64,000 nt of DNA from Spirosoma aerolatum (GCF_002056795.1 NZ_CP020104.1:7015501-7079500); one strand, 5' to 3'; shown: positions 45,039 to 54,572, counted from the stretch's first letter. Program-made: numbers and translations. Notes: generated from the sequence alone by a model not told the origin.

Positions 45039-46121
45039 ATGCGTTACATCTTTTTTACCCTGCTTTTTGCTGGACTCTTGTCGTTTTCCCCACAAGCCGA
45101 TCCAATCAGACTTCACGCTGAATCACTGTCGCTGGTCCCAAAAGAATTTTATATTGCCAAAGTTATTGACCAACGATCAGACCGAGGACCGATTGCCCGT
45201 CTGGCGCTGAACCTGAATCAGCCGCCCCTGCCGGTCGATCTGGAAGGCGGCCTCATAGGTAGTTTTCAATCCTTTATTAATCAAAACCTTAAGCAAAACA
45301 AAGCCCTGCGTCCTATTGGGCTGAACGTACGGGAGTGTAAGGTCATCGAAACAGCTAGTGGCAATCGGGTCAATGGTCAGTTGGCGTTCGATGTCGATTT
45401 TGAACTGCTCGGAAAGGATGATAACGGGACAGAAACGCACACGCATCTGATGGATTACCGGGGGGGGACTAAATACATACGTCCGCTGGGCCAGACAGCG
45501 GTTATTGAGTCGTCAATTCGACAGACGCTGGTAGCTGCACTTCGCCGGTTCAACGAATATATGAATCGGGAGAGCAATCAGAATGAGAAACTGGCAAAAA
45601 CCCTGCGGGTCAACTTCATTGATGATACTCGTATTACTGACGATGATACTGTTCTTTATAATCCTGTGCGTAAGCTAACCTGGGCCGACTTTAAAGCCGA
45701 GCCCCGTAAGGGTAGCCATTATGCAGCCGAAGTATTTACCAGCTTTTCGTATGAAGGCAAAAGTTCGGTCAAGGATGGGATCATTAGCCTGAATCTGGCG
45801 GCAAAAGCCTATATGCTGAAAACCTCATCGTGGGGCCGCGCTGATGCTCGTAATGCCTATTCGCTCAACCATGAGCAACGCCACTTTGATATTACCAAAA
45901 TCATTGTGGAACGATTCAAACGCAAGCTGGTGGCCGATAGCCTGACGCTGGAGGATTACAACAGCATTGCTCAATACAAGTTTATCGAGTCGTTCAGGGA
46001 ATTAAACAAGATGCAGACTCAGTACGACGACGAAACCAATCACAGCATCAACCAGGCTGCTCAGGAGCGCTGGAACCAGAAGATTGATGCCGAACTGCGT
46101 AGTCTGGGTGTGATCAGATGA
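45039..46121 (+). CDS. Secreted DUF922-like putative metallopeptidase
   Basis: Exported protein of 360 residues with a signal peptide ending near FSPQA. The second half matches the DUF922 pattern: RKLTWADFKAEPRKGSHYAA at about 208-227, then an SLNHEQRHFDITKIIVERF segment near 280, in which HEQRH resembles a zinc-binding HExxH. Peptidase activity has been suggested for this family but is not shown here. The first half (about 20-190) is unassigned. Its stop overlaps the start of the next gene (ATGA), so the two are translated together, though no functional link to the glycosyltransferase is evident. Confidence 0.75.
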   Translation: MRYIFFTLLFAGLLSFSPQADPIRLHAESLSLVPKEFYIAKVIDQRSDRGPIARLALNLNQPPLPVDLEGGLIGSFQSFINQNLKQNKALRPIGLNVRECKVIETASGNRVNGQLAFDVDFELLGKDDNGTETHTHLMDYRGGTKYIRPLGQTAVIESSIRQTLVAALRRFNEYMNRESNQNEKLAKTLRVNFIDDTRITDDDTVLYNPVRKLTWADFKAEPRKGSHYAAEVFTSFSYEGKSSVKDGIISLNLAAKAYMLKTSSWGRADARNAYSLNHEQRHFDITKIIVERFKRKLVADSLTLEDYNSIAQYKFIESFRELNKMQTQYDDETNHSINQAAQERWNQKIDAELRSLGVIR

Positions 46122-47239
46122 AGAAAATCCGTGTATTGCACATCAGTACAGCCCATCCGGCTCAGGACCCAAGAATTGTTTTTAAGCAATGCCCTACCCT
46201 GGCCGAACAGTATGAGGTGTACTGTGCCCTGCCACACGCAGACTCCAACCGTTCTAACACCATCCACTTTATTCGTTTGCCGTATTTTCGGCGGGTTATC
46301 TGGCGAGCTTTATTTACCAGTCCTTATGCCCTTATTCGAGGTTTATGGCTTCGTCCGAAACTCGTGCATGTGTACGTACCCGAATTTCTGCCATTTGCCT
46401 TTGTCTTCCAGTTTTTGGGCGCTGACGTGATTTATGAAGTGCAGGAAAATCTGTACAAGAAGATGCACTTTAAAACTCTAAACCGCGGCCGTTTACTAGA
46501 AAAAGCCTTTTATAAAATTGATCAGCTTGCCCGCAAACACTGCTATCTGGTTTTTACGGAACATGCCTATCTGAATACTTATACTGAGCTGGCCAAACCA
46601 CACGAAGTGATTTACAATTACCCATTACCTAGCTTTCTGGAACCGTTTCGGGCACCGTATCATCCTAGCCCGACCAAACCTTCTTTTTTCCACATTGGCC
46701 TACTTAGCTTCGAACGGGCTTTCGATACATTGGTCGATGCTTTGGCCCAACTGAAAGCTAGCTATCCTGAATTTGTGGTGCATCTGTTCGGCAATCGCAC
46801 ATTTACCGATGCCGATCTGGCCAGATTGCCCCGTTTCAACGAAGTAAAAGCGAATCTGCGCTTCTATGGCTATACTGATCAACGGGAGGCCTTTCGATAT
46901 GCAGCCGGCGCAACGGCTGGCCTGGCGTTACTGAAGCCCGTTGGTGATTACCCCGATTCGTATACAACCAAATTGTTCGAGTACATGGCGCTGGGGTTGC
47001 CCGTCATCACCTCCGATTTCCCGCTTTATAAACAAGTCGTAGAACAACACCAGTGTGGCTTTTGTGTGTCGCCAAACGAGCCAACTCAAATTGCCGATGC
47101 CCTCAGGTATTTGATCGAGCATCCTAAAGATGCTCTGGCCATGGGACGACTCGGACACGAAGCTGTCGAAAAGCACTATAACTGGACAATGGAGGCCAGA
47201 AAGCTACTTAGCTTTTATGAGCGGGTACTTCACTCGTAA
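46118..47239 (+). CDS. Glycosyltransferase family 4 (GT-B)
   Basis: GT-B glycosyltransferase of 373 residues. The N-terminal domain starts IRVLHISTAHPAQDPRIVFK, typical of GT4 enzymes of surface-glycan loci. The donor domain shows FHIGLLSFERAFDTLVDAL and a donor site around TTKLFEYMALGLPVITSDFP, where Glu in FEYMA takes the place of the E-x7-E motif. It lies outside the main polysaccharide locus, on the plus strand behind secA, so it may serve another glycan or protein glycosylation. It overlaps the DUF922 gene by 4 bases. Confidence 0.86.
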   Translation: MKKIRVLHISTAHPAQDPRIVFKQCPTLAEQYEVYCALPHADSNRSNTIHFIRLPYFRRVIWRALFTSPYALIRGLWLRPKLVHVYVPEFLPFAFVFQFLGADVIYEVQENLYKKMHFKTLNRGRLLEKAFYKIDQLARKHCYLVFTEHAYLNTYTELAKPHEVIYNYPLPSFLEPFRAPYHPSPTKPSFFHIGLLSFERAFDTLVDALAQLKASYPEFVVHLFGNRTFTDADLARLPRFNEVKANLRFYGYTDQREAFRYAAGATAGLALLKPVGDYPDSYTTKLFEYMALGLPVITSDFPLYKQVVEQHQCGFCVSPNEPTQIADALRYLIEHPKDALAMGRLGHEAVEKHYNWTMEARKLLSFYERVLHS

Positions 47240-47385
47240 CCAGGGAGCCGTATAGAGCGAATTAACAGGACATATCAAATACTTTATGGTATTGTTCCAA
47301 TGTGTAATACTACGTTTTCCCGGAAGGATTTAACTTTAGACGTTAATTAAGGGTTATCTTCGCATAGCCCAACTTATTTGGCCTG

Positions 47386-48324
47386 ATGTATATACATGCA
47401 GTAAGCCATTACCTTCCAACAGAGGTAGTTGGCAATGAACACTTTACCCAGCTCAATGGCTTATCCAGCGACTGGATTATTGAACGTACCGGAATTAAGG
47501 AGCGACGTAAAGCTGCTCCCGGTGAGAATACCAATACCATGACCATCGAAGTCGTAAAACGGCTTCAGGAAAAAACCGATCTCTCGACCATCGATTTAAT
47601 TGTAGGTGCTACTTATACACCATACGATACCATCGTTTCACTCGCTCACGAAGCTCAGCATTATCTAGGTATTGCCGATATTCCGGTTATTTCGGTATCA
47701 ACAGCCTGTTCCTCATTGCTCAATGCCATAGAAGTTGTTGAAGGCTACTTTGCGTTGAATAAAGCAACGCGTGCGTTAGTCATAGTAGCAGAGCACAATA
47801 CGCTCTACTACAACGAACAGGATACGATTTCGGGGCATTTATGGGGCGATGGTGCGGCTGCCTTGCTAATTACTAAAGAACGGCAAAGCGAAAATGATTT
47901 CTCAATTAAAGCTTTATTGACAGGCGGAGCTGCCCATACACCCAAAGCTACTACTGGTGTGATGATGCGCCCTGCCGATGGAGGTGTTACGATGCCCCAC
48001 GGACGTGATGTCTTTATCAATGCCTGCCAGTACATGCCCAAAGCTAGCCTACAGGTATTGGAGCGTTGCGGACTTACCCTCGCCGATGTCGATTATATAC
48101 TACCCCACCAGGCGAATCTGCGTATTTCCCGCAACGTAATGAATACGCTTGGCCTACCCGAAGAGAAATTAATTTCCAATATTCAGCATTATGGCAACAC
48201 GGGTTGTGCCGGTTGCGCCATAGCGCTTTCCGAACAGTGGGATACGTTCAAAAAGGGCCAGCATATTGTCATCACCGTATTTGGCGGAGGCTATTCCTAC
48301 GGGGCGATGCTAGTAGAAGTGTAA
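47386..48324 (+). CDS. 3-oxoacyl-ACP synthase III family protein (FabH-like)
   Basis: Thiolase-fold condensing enzyme of 312 residues. The KAS III triad is visible: C108 in VSTACSSLLN, His in LPHQANLRIS and Asn in HYGNTGCAG. The entrance segment WIIERTGIKERR is also typical of FabH. It would condense an acyl-CoA starter with malonyl-ACP, or act in a secondary pathway. It stands alone rather than in a fatty-acid cluster, so it may be a FabH paralogue with another acyl substrate. The TAA stop lies in the first arm of a 30-base inverted repeat. Confidence 0.87.
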   Translation: MYIHAVSHYLPTEVVGNEHFTQLNGLSSDWIIERTGIKERRKAAPGENTNTMTIEVVKRLQEKTDLSTIDLIVGATYTPYDTIVSLAHEAQHYLGIADIPVISVSTACSSLLNAIEVVEGYFALNKATRALVIVAEHNTLYYNEQDTISGHLWGDGAAALLITKERQSENDFSIKALLTGGAAHTPKATTGVMMRPADGGVTMPHGRDVFINACQYMPKASLQVLERCGLTLADVDYILPHQANLRISRNVMNTLGLPEEKLISNIQHYGNTGCAGCAIALSEQWDTFKKGQHIVITVFGGGYSYGAMLVEV

Positions 48325-48397
48325 CCTGGGCGGGAGCCCGCGAAGCTGTAGGCTAACTATGCAGACTCTACAGCTTCGCGGGCTCCCGCCCAGGTTA
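48322..48397. terminator. 30-base perfect GC-rich inverted repeat between convergent genes
   Basis: Arms 48322-48351 and 48368-48397 are perfect complements over 30 bases (core GGGCGGGAGCCCGCGAAGC) with a 16-base loop. The left arm contains the FabH-like stop codon, and the right arm ends 8 bases before the stop of the DsbD-like gene. It should stop both transcripts. There is no T-run, and the extreme stem resembles a mobile palindromic element. Confidence 0.75.
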
Positions 48398-48404
48398 CAT
48401 CACA

Positions 48405-50504
48405 TTAAAATTTCGCTTTTCCCGAATCCAGAAACGCGACAAAGTTGGCCACGTCGCGGTCGTAATTCTTAGGCGGTACTAACAACTTCCCGTCGCTGTT
48501 GACCAGGCAGTAATGCGGTTGCGCGTTGTTGTTATATTTTATGATCTGTAGATCCGCATTCTGGGCTCCAATTGTCTTCTTCACTTTCTGGTCGTAGGTA
48601 GACGTATACCACTCCGATTCGGGCAATTCGGTCTTATCGTCTACGTAAAGGGCCAGCATCACAAAATCATTTTGCAATCGCGACAAAACAGCGGGGTCCG
48701 ACCAGACGCGCGCTTCCATTTCGCGACAGTTGACGCAACCATGCCCGGTGAAGTCGATAAAGACAGGCTTATTCACCTTTTTGGCATAGGCCAGTGCCTG
48801 CTTGTAGTCGAAGAATCCCTGCAAGCCGTGTGGTAAATGGAAAAGATCGGCGTATTTAACATTCTCCGTAATGCCAGCCCCTGTCGGTCCACTCACGGCT
48901 GTTCGCTGCTCATGCAGATTAAAGTCCTGGGAGGATTCGGGAGGCAGGTAGCCTGAAAGAGCTTTTAAAGGAGCGCCCCACAAACCCGGAATCATATAAA
49001 CCACAAACGAGAACGTCACAATAGCTAACAGCAGTTTCTGAACGCTAATAACTTTCACTTCGCTATCGTGCGGCAGTCTGAGTTTACCCAGGAAGTAGAA
49101 CCCGATCAGGGAAAAAATTACAATCCATATCGACAGAAACACTTCACGGTCCAGCAAATGCCAGTGATATACCTGGTCGGCCACGCTCAGAAACTTAAGC
49201 GCAAGCGCAAGCTCCAGAAAACCCAGAACCACCTTAACGGAATTGAGCCATCCACCCGAGCGGGGTAAGTTTTTGAGCCATTGCGGAAACGCAGCAAACA
49301 AGGTAAACGGCACCGCAAACGCCGACGAAAAAGCGGCCATACCCAGAATTGGCTTGACAACCTCCCCTCCTGCCGATGCCACCAGCAGACTACCCACAAT
49401 AGGCCCCGTACAAGAGAATGAAACCAGCACCAGGGTAAATGCCATAAAGAAAACCCCCAGTAGGCCGCCCTGCTCCGACTTTGCATCCGACGCATTGATC
49501 AACGAGTTGGGCAATACAATTTCAAACAAGCCGAGAAACGACAGGCCAAAAATGAAGAAGATGGCAAAGAATAACACGTTCGGCACCCAGTGTGTACTAA
49601 CAAAATTGGCAAATGCCGGGCCATTGAATCGGGATACTACCGTACCTACCAACACGTAAATACCAATGATAAACACACCATAGAGCAGCGCCTTCCACTG
49701 CCCCCCCTTTTGGTTGGTAAAGAAGCTAACCGTAGCTGGAATGATGGGAAATACGCAGGGAGTCAGTAAGGCCACCAAACCCGAAAGAAAAGCCGCTACC
49801 AGAAAACCGCCTAATGATTCGCTGGATGCCCCCTTCGGCTCAGCTAGTGAAACCTCTGCCTTGGGTGCCAGGTCTGTGGTGGTCTGATCCGGCTGTTTTG
49901 ACGCTTCTGCAACCGTTGTCGTTGATGCGGGTGCACTAGCCACAGCAACCGTCTCGGGCGTTGGCGTAGTAGCTACTGATGTTGCTTTAGGCGTTTCGGC
50001 TACGGCCGTCGTTGTACTCGCGGGACTACCTGTGACCAGTATGCCTGTGAACGAAAAATTATCATCGCCCGGGATACATTGGCCGTCTTTATCAGTACAG
50101 GATTGAAAGCTAACCGTTCCGTCAATAACTGGCTTTTCGGCTAAAATCTTTACCCGTTGCGAAAACTGCGCCACACCATGCATCACGTACGTATCGCCTT
50201 CAAATACTTCTTCGTACTTGGTTTCGACCTTACTGATTGGTTTTACTTTCCCAACTAACTCATACGTTTTGTTCGGCGTAAACTTAAACTCGGTTGGTAG
50301 AGGCCCTTCAATCTTAGGGTTTACATCGGACGAATAAATGTGGTAGCCATCTTTGATTGATGCCGAAAATCGAAGCTCAATCACGTCGCCTATTTTGGCC
50401 GATGACTTCGTAGCTTTATAGCTCCAGGTGACTGGCTTAAGTAATTGAGCAAATGTTGCCAGGGGAAGCAGGAGGCCCACCACAAGCGTAAGAATAGATT
50501 TCAT
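48405..50504 (-). CDS. DsbD-like thiol:disulfide interchange protein
   Basis: Membrane electron carrier of 699 residues that passes reducing power from cytoplasmic thioredoxin to periplasmic proteins. Order: signal peptide; an N-terminal DsbD-alpha-like domain (about 25-170, with CTDKDGQCIPGDDNFSF); a low-complexity Thr/Ala/Pro linker (about 175-230); a membrane domain with eight or so helices that carries the redox cysteines in LLTPCVFPIIPATVSFF and SFSCTGPIVGSLL; and a C-terminal thioredoxin domain with DFTGHGCVNCREME. ATG 50502-50504 is used; the upstream extension is not a signal peptide and would span the likely promoter at 50550. Confidence 0.9.
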   Translation of the reverse strand: MKSILTLVVGLLLPLATFAQLLKPVTWSYKATKSSAKIGDVIELRFSASIKDGYHIYSSDVNPKIEGPLPTEFKFTPNKTYELVGKVKPISKVETKYEEVFEGDTYVMHGVAQFSQRVKILAEKPVIDGTVSFQSCTDKDGQCIPGDDNFSFTGILVTGSPASTTTAVAETPKATSVATTPTPETVAVASAPASTTTVAEASKQPDQTTTDLAPKAEVSLAEPKGASSESLGGFLVAAFLSGLVALLTPCVFPIIPATVSFFTNQKGGQWKALLYGVFIIGIYVLVGTVVSRFNGPAFANFVSTHWVPNVLFFAIFFIFGLSFLGLFEIVLPNSLINASDAKSEQGGLLGVFFMAFTLVLVSFSCTGPIVGSLLVASAGGEVVKPILGMAAFSSAFAVPFTLFAAFPQWLKNLPRSGGWLNSVKVVLGFLELALALKFLSVADQVYHWHLLDREVFLSIWIVIFSLIGFYFLGKLRLPHDSEVKVISVQKLLLAIVTFSFVVYMIPGLWGAPLKALSGYLPPESSQDFNLHEQRTAVSGPTGAGITENVKYADLFHLPHGLQGFFDYKQALAYAKKVNKPVFIDFTGHGCVNCREMEARVWSDPAVLSRLQNDFVMLALYVDDKTELPESEWYTSTYDQKVKKTIGAQNADLQIIKYNNNAQPHYCLVNSDGKLLVPPKNYDRDVANFVAFLDSGKAKF

Positions 50505-50549
50505 ACCACTCCGGGTAAATAATGGTTCTGTTTTAGAACAGAAATACTG

Positions 50550-50557
50550 CAAAAATA
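50550..50557 (-). promoter_or_regulatory. -7 element for the dsbD-like gene
   Basis: Minus-strand TATTTTTG followed by CAG, matching TAnnTTTG, 46 bases before the ATG. The leader contains a small hairpin TTCTGTT-TTAG-AACAGAA. No TTG at 19 bases upstream. Confidence 0.5.
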
Positions 50558-50574
50558 TTTCCATTAACTAAGAA

Positions 50575-50629
50575 TAGTCGTTAATCGACGGTGATTTTGC
50601 TCATTTCACCCCGATTAACGATTAGAAAG
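50575..50629. other. Imperfect inverted repeat between the PhyH-like and dsbD-like genes
   Basis: TCGTTAATCGACGGTGA and TCACCCCGATTAACGA pair with a few mismatches around TTTTGCTCATT. The motif TAGTCGTTAATCG resembles the AGTCGTTAGTCG units in the secA leader, pointing to a shared dispersed intergenic sequence. Confidence 0.4.
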
Positions 50630-50649
50630 TAGTCTGAATCGCTTGTGCC

Positions 50650-51564
50650 TTACCGACTATAAAGTACTGGATTCATTTCATCCTGAGGCTGGCTCCCAAC
50701 TGGTAAACCTCCCAGCCAGGTAACATGATCGGCCACCTGATATTGATTTCGCGGCTGGCTAATGATCTGATCTTTATCCATATAAATCATGGTCATTACC
50801 TTACGAGGGCGATCTGACAGATTAGGGCCAGCCCGGTGAAATGTCCAGCCAGCATGGTAACTAACCTCACCCAGTTCAAACGGCGTGTCGTTCATACTGA
50901 AATTCTGACGTTGTAGTTCGTCGGCCAGAATCGTCTCACTCTCGTCGCTGATTTCAATATCACGCCCAATTTCAACGTGCTGACTTCCTTCGGCAAAGGC
51001 AAGCGGTCCCATTTCCATAGGTGTCTCCTGAAACGGAATCCAGACGGTAACCGTTTTTGGCGATGCCAGCGGCCAGTAAAACTGATCGGCATGCCAGGGC
51101 GTAATGCCACCCGACGGTTCCTTATATAAAGCCTGGTCATGATAAAGTCGTACTCCGTCTACTTCCATCAGGTCAGCGGCTATTTTGGCTAATCGTTTCG
51201 AAAAAACGAACTCTTTAGCCTGTTCATCTTGCCGCCAGAGATTCATGATTTGCAAAAACGCCCGCTCATAGGTCGTGCGCTCTTCCATAGGTTTAACGAG
51301 TGTATTGAGCCGAAAAACCAAATCGGTAATGATCGTCCCGTAATAGTCCAGCACAGCCGGGCTTAATACGTGCTTGAGTTTTACATACCCATTTTCCCGG
51401 TAAAAATCGACGGCTTCCGGGCCAATCGTATACGGTTCAGCAAGTTGACTCAGCAAGAGAGATTTGTCTGCCAGCGCTTCCATAGGTTTAGCGAAAAATA
51501 GATTAGACTCATAAGGCGAAACAGAGTCTCGTCTACCATTCAGGAGCATGGGTCCACTATGCAT
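50650..51564 (-). CDS. Phytanoyl-CoA dioxygenase (PhyH) family protein
   Basis: Fe(II)/2-oxoglutarate-dependent oxygenase of up to 304 residues. The metal site is visible as His-x-Asp in TPWHADQFYWP, with the distal His in SYHAGWTFHRAGPN and the oxoglutarate-binding Arg nearby (DRPRKVMTM). The DSBH strands VTVWIPFQETP and LAFAEGSQHVEIG fit the family. Substrates range from lipids to small metabolites and cannot be guessed here. Three ATG starts are possible (51564, 51549, 51483). The last, MEALADKSLL, gives a more usual family N-terminus, but the longest frame is kept. Confidence 0.82.
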   Translation of the reverse strand: MHSGPMLLNGRRDSVSPYESNLFFAKPMEALADKSLLLSQLAEPYTIGPEAVDFYRENGYVKLKHVLSPAVLDYYGTIITDLVFRLNTLVKPMEERTTYERAFLQIMNLWRQDEQAKEFVFSKRLAKIAADLMEVDGVRLYHDQALYKEPSGGITPWHADQFYWPLASPKTVTVWIPFQETPMEMGPLAFAEGSQHVEIGRDIEISDESETILADELQRQNFSMNDTPFELGEVSYHAGWTFHRAGPNLSDRPRKVMTMIYMDKDQIISQPRNQYQVADHVTWLGGLPVGSQPQDEMNPVLYSR

Positions 51565-51570
51565 TTCCGG

Positions 51571-51613
51571 TCAAAACAAAACTCCCCGAAAGATTAGGTC
51601 TTTCGGGGAGTTT
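51571..51613 (-). terminator. Terminator of the YXWGXW protein gene
   Basis: Perfect 15-base stem AAACTCCCCGAAAGA (51579-51593) and TCTTTCGGGGAGTTT (51599-51613), followed on the minus strand by TGTTTTGA. It ends the upstream small gene before the PhyH-like gene begins. Confidence 0.85.
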
Positions 51614-51640
51614 AACTCAGACATTATCATCAATCACTAC

Positions 51641-51937
51641 TTATTGCCAATGGCCTTCAACCCAAACTGGGCCACGACGGGTTTGTTGCCAATGCCCCGG
51701 CGACCAGGCCGTATACCGTCCGGGAGCTAGCCGATACGAGCCGCCTACCCAGCGGTAATCCCGCCCTCGACGCACATAGTGACCTGGCACCCAAACGTGG
51801 CGGGCCGAAGGTGGTGGAGGAATTCGTTCAACTCGTGCAGCCGGAGGCCCCTGTACGGTGGTGGTAGCCGTACAGGCCGACACCAGCGCTATACACACAA
51901 AACTAACTACTACTAATACATTTCTTTTCGTTTTCAT
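51641..51937 (-). CDS. Small YXWGXW/WXXGXW-repeat lipoprotein
   Basis: Lipoprotein of 98 residues. The signal sequence ends LVSAC, a plausible lipobox. The mature part is rich in Pro, Arg and Trp, with repeated W-x-x-G-x-[WY] units: VWVPGHYV, RWVGGSYR, AWSPGHWQ and VWVEGHWQ. Such proteins are frequent in Bacteroidota and Proteobacteria and have no established function; surface or peptidoglycan association is often assumed. It has its own terminator. It is complete; the final Gln directly precedes the stop. Confidence 0.85.
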   Translation of the reverse strand: MKTKRNVLVVVSFVCIALVSACTATTTVQGPPAARVERIPPPPSARHVWVPGHYVRRGRDYRWVGGSYRLAPGRYTAWSPGHWQQTRRGPVWVEGHWQ

Positions 51938-52135
51938 AGCGTTAAATACTTGAATTATATAATATTACACTACCAATGAAAACTAACTATGTAGTGTTTG
52001 TACTCGTTGTCCTTTTTAATCAGATTATAAGGTTGCTAAAAGGTTTAATCAACAACAAAACATGTCCTCTAAATCGCCCAAGCGGTTTTGTTGGTTTTGT
52101 CAGGAAATTCTTCCTCATTTCACCATTTTCCGCCG

Positions 52136-52143
52136 TACCTTTG
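52136..52143 (+). promoter_or_regulatory. -7 element of glyA
   Basis: TACCTTTG followed by CAGTA, a strong TAnnTTTG match about 90 bases before the glyA ATG. No TTG exactly 19 bases upstream. The 297-base gap before glyA otherwise shows only short unlikely frames. Confidence 0.6.
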
Positions 52144-52234
52144 CAGTATAACTATCTGGCTGTTCGCACATTTACACTACTGACTTTATTAGATCGAACC
52201 AGCAGATAACCAACACAATAAATCGCTCATTCTG

Positions 52235-53524
52235 ATGACAACCGCTACCACCACCCGCGATACGCAGGTGTTTGATCTGATTGCGAAAGAACAGCACCGG
52301 CAGGAATCGGGTATTGAATTAATTGCTTCTGAAAACTTTGTGTCGCCCGCCGTGATGGAAGCGGCTGGAAGCGTTCTCACCAATAAATACGCCGAAGGCT
52401 TGCCTGGCAAGCGGTATTATGGCGGTTGTGAAGTAGTTGACCAGATTGAGCAAATTGCCATTGACCGTGCTAAAGAATTGTTCGGTGCTACCTGGGTGAA
52501 CGTACAGCCTCACTCGGGTGCTAACGCCAATACAGCTGTTTTTCTGGCTTGTCTGCAACCCGGTGATACTATTCTGGGTTTCAACCTTTCGCATGGTGGT
52601 CATCTTACCCACGGTTCACCCGTAAATATTTCCGGTAAATACTTCCGGCCAACCTTCTACGGTGTGGAGCAGGAAACCGGCGTAATTAACTACGACGTCG
52701 TAGAAGAAACAGCCAAGCGCGAACGGCCCAAAGTACTGATCTGTGGTGCGTCGGCGTATAGCCGCGACTGGGATTATGCCCGCCTACGTGCCATTGCCGA
52801 CGAAGTTGGCGCCTTGTTGCTGGCTGATGTTTCGCACCCTGCGGGCCTGATTGCCAAAGGCCTATTAAACGATCCGCTCGCCCATGCACACATCGTAACG
52901 ACTACGACGCACAAAACCTTACGAGGCACGCGTGGTGGTATCATCATGATGCGGAATGATTTCGAGAATCCATTTGGTATTAAAACACCGAAAGGCGAAA
53001 CTCGTTTAATGTCCTCACTGCTCGATTCAGGCGTGTTCCCCGGTACGCAGGGCGGCCCACTGGAACACATCATTGCGGCCAAAGCCGTTGCTTTTGGCGA
53101 AGCTCTTAGTGACGATTTCTACGATTATGCTGTCCAGGTGAAAGCCAACGCGCAGGCAATGGCAGCAGCCTTCTTAAGCCGAGGGTATCAAATCATTTCA
53201 GGGGGCACCGATAACCATCTGATGTTGATCGACTTACGCTCGAAAGGACTAACCGGGAAACTGGCTGAAAATACGCTGATCAAAGCCGACATTACGATCA
53301 ACAAAAACATGGTTCCGTTCGATGACAAATCACCGATGGTTACCTCGGGAATGCGCGTCGGAACGGCAGCTATGACCACACGCGGCCTGAAAGAATCGGA
53401 CATGGAGCAAATTGTCGTATATATCGACAAAGTGCTGATGAACCATGACAACGATTCGGTTCTAGCTACCGTTAAAGAAGAAATCAACGAGTGGATGAAA
53501 GCATTTCCGCTCTATAAAAGTTAA
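52235..53524 (+). CDS. glyA: Serine hydroxymethyltransferase
   Basis: PLP enzyme that interconverts serine and glycine with tetrahydrofolate and feeds one-carbon metabolism; cytoplasmic. Length 429 residues, standard for the family. Signatures are the N-terminal [18 protein letters not shown], the substrate site [17 protein letters not shown] and [12 protein letters not shown], and the PLP lysine in [14 protein letters not shown]. The [20 protein letters not shown] segment follows. The ATG is preceded by a -7 element about 90 bases away. It is followed by a purine-rich inverted repeat before tatC. Confidence 0.97.
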   Translation: MTTATTTRDTQVFDLIAKEQHRQESGIELIASENFVSPAVMEAAGSVLTNKYAEGLPGKRYYGGCEVVDQIEQIAIDRAKELFGATWVNVQPHSGANANTAVFLACLQPGDTILGFNLSHGGHLTHGSPVNISGKYFRPTFYGVEQETGVINYDVVEETAKRERPKVLICGASAYSRDWDYARLRAIADEVGALLLADVSHPAGLIAKGLLNDPLAHAHIVTTTTHKTLRGTRGGIIMMRNDFENPFGIKTPKGETRLMSSLLDSGVFPGTQGGPLEHIIAAKAVAFGEALSDDFYDYAVQVKANAQAMAAAFLSRGYQIISGGTDNHLMLIDLRSKGLTGKLAENTLIKADITINKNMVPFDDKSPMVTSGMRVGTAAMTTRGLKESDMEQIVVYIDKVLMNHDNDSVLATVKEEINEWMKAFPLYKS

Positions 53525-53529
53525 TCATT

Positions 53530-53617
53530 AAAGAGCGAAAGAGTGAAAGAGTGAAAGAGCGTATGTAATGTACCACCAATCTTTATCACTCTTTCGCTCT
53601 TTCACTCTTTCACTCTT
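53530..53617. terminator. Purine/pyrimidine tandem inverted repeat between glyA and tatC
   Basis: An 8-base unit GAGYGAAA repeats three to four times at 53532-53562. Its complement, built from CTCTTTCA/CTCTTTCG units, occupies 53585-53617. The arms can pair over more than 20 bases in several registers. It lies 5 bases after the glyA stop and ends 8 bases before the tatC ATG, so it may terminate or attenuate, or mask the tatC start. Confidence 0.6.
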
Positions 53618-53624
53618 AACAACA

Positions 53625-54482
53625 ATGCCACTCGACCAACTGACTGACGAAGAGATTGATTCTGAAGGTAAAGAGATGTCCTTTCTGGACCATCTGGAAG
53701 AACTGCGCTGGCACATTATCCGCTCGGCCGCAGCCATTCTGGTATTTACAATTACCGCCTTCATTTTCATCGACGATATTTTTGAATATGTGCTGCTGGG
53801 CCCTGCCAAAACGGACTTCTGGACGTATCGGCAGATGTGTAAACTGGCTGATCTGACAGGCTATGCCGATTTATGCGTCAAAACTCTGACGTTTAAGCTA
53901 CAGGCGCTGGGCTTATCGGATCAGTTTACGATGTCACTTACGTCGTCGTTTTTTGTTGGACTGAGCTTTACCTTTCCTTATGCCTTCTGGGAACTGTGGC
54001 GATTTGTAAAACCTGGTCTTCGCCCGGTTGAACGACGCGCAGCCCGAGGAGCCGTTTTCTACGTCTCCCTATTATTTGGACTAGGTGTATTGTTCGGTTA
54101 TTACATCGTATCTCCGCTGGCAATCAACTTCTTAGTCAACTACACGCTATCGAGTAAAATTGAGAACAACATTGACATTACGTCCTACATTTCAGTTATT
54201 GTGACGCTGGCGTTGGGCTGCGGGCTCATTTTCCAGATGCCGATTGTTGCCTTTGTTTTGTCGAAAGTTGGTGTTCTAACACCTGCTTTCATGCGCGAAT
54301 ACCGCAAGCATGCCTGGATTGTCATTCTGGTCGTAGCGGGTATTATTACGCCGTCGCCTGATATTTACAGTCAGGTGCTGGTTGCCTTACCGCTTGCCCT
54401 TCTTTACGAGGTAAGTATTGTGGTTTCTGGAAGAGTCCAGCGTATGCGCGAAGAAGATCGGAAGGAGTTAATGAATTCATAA
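53625..54482 (+). CDS. tatC: Twin-arginine translocase subunit TatC
   Basis: Receptor and core of the Tat export system for folded proteins, 285 residues with six membrane helices. Characteristic segments are MSFLDHLEELRWHIIRSA near the N-terminus, PYAFWELWRFVKPGL in the first cytoplasmic/periplasmic loop, and FFVGLSFTFPYAFW. The helix FQMPIVAFVLSKVGVLTP and then RKHAWIVILVVAGIITPSPD complete the family pattern. ATG 53625-53627 is preferred because the frame upstream runs through the inverted repeat. No tatA gene is adjacent. Confidence 0.95.
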   Translation: MPLDQLTDEEIDSEGKEMSFLDHLEELRWHIIRSAAAILVFTITAFIFIDDIFEYVLLGPAKTDFWTYRQMCKLADLTGYADLCVKTLTFKLQALGLSDQFTMSLTSSFFVGLSFTFPYAFWELWRFVKPGLRPVERRAARGAVFYVSLLFGLGVLFGYYIVSPLAINFLVNYTLSSKIENNIDITSYISVIVTLALGCGLIFQMPIVAFVLSKVGVLTPAFMREYRKHAWIVILVVAGIITPSPDIYSQVLVALPLALLYEVSIVVSGRVQRMREEDRKELMNS

Positions 54483-54498
54483 ATAAAGCGTGTTAACC

Positions 54499-54530
54499 AA
54501 AAGCCCTTTCTACGGAGAGGGCTTTTTTGC
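54499..54530 (+). terminator. Terminator of tatC
   Basis: AAAAGCCCT / AGGGCTTTT stem with an 11-base loop and a run of six T, 16 bases after the tatC stop. Confidence 0.88.
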
Positions 54531-54572
54531 TTTGTAACAGATTCCTGTATCTTTACCTAAACGCCAAAATGT

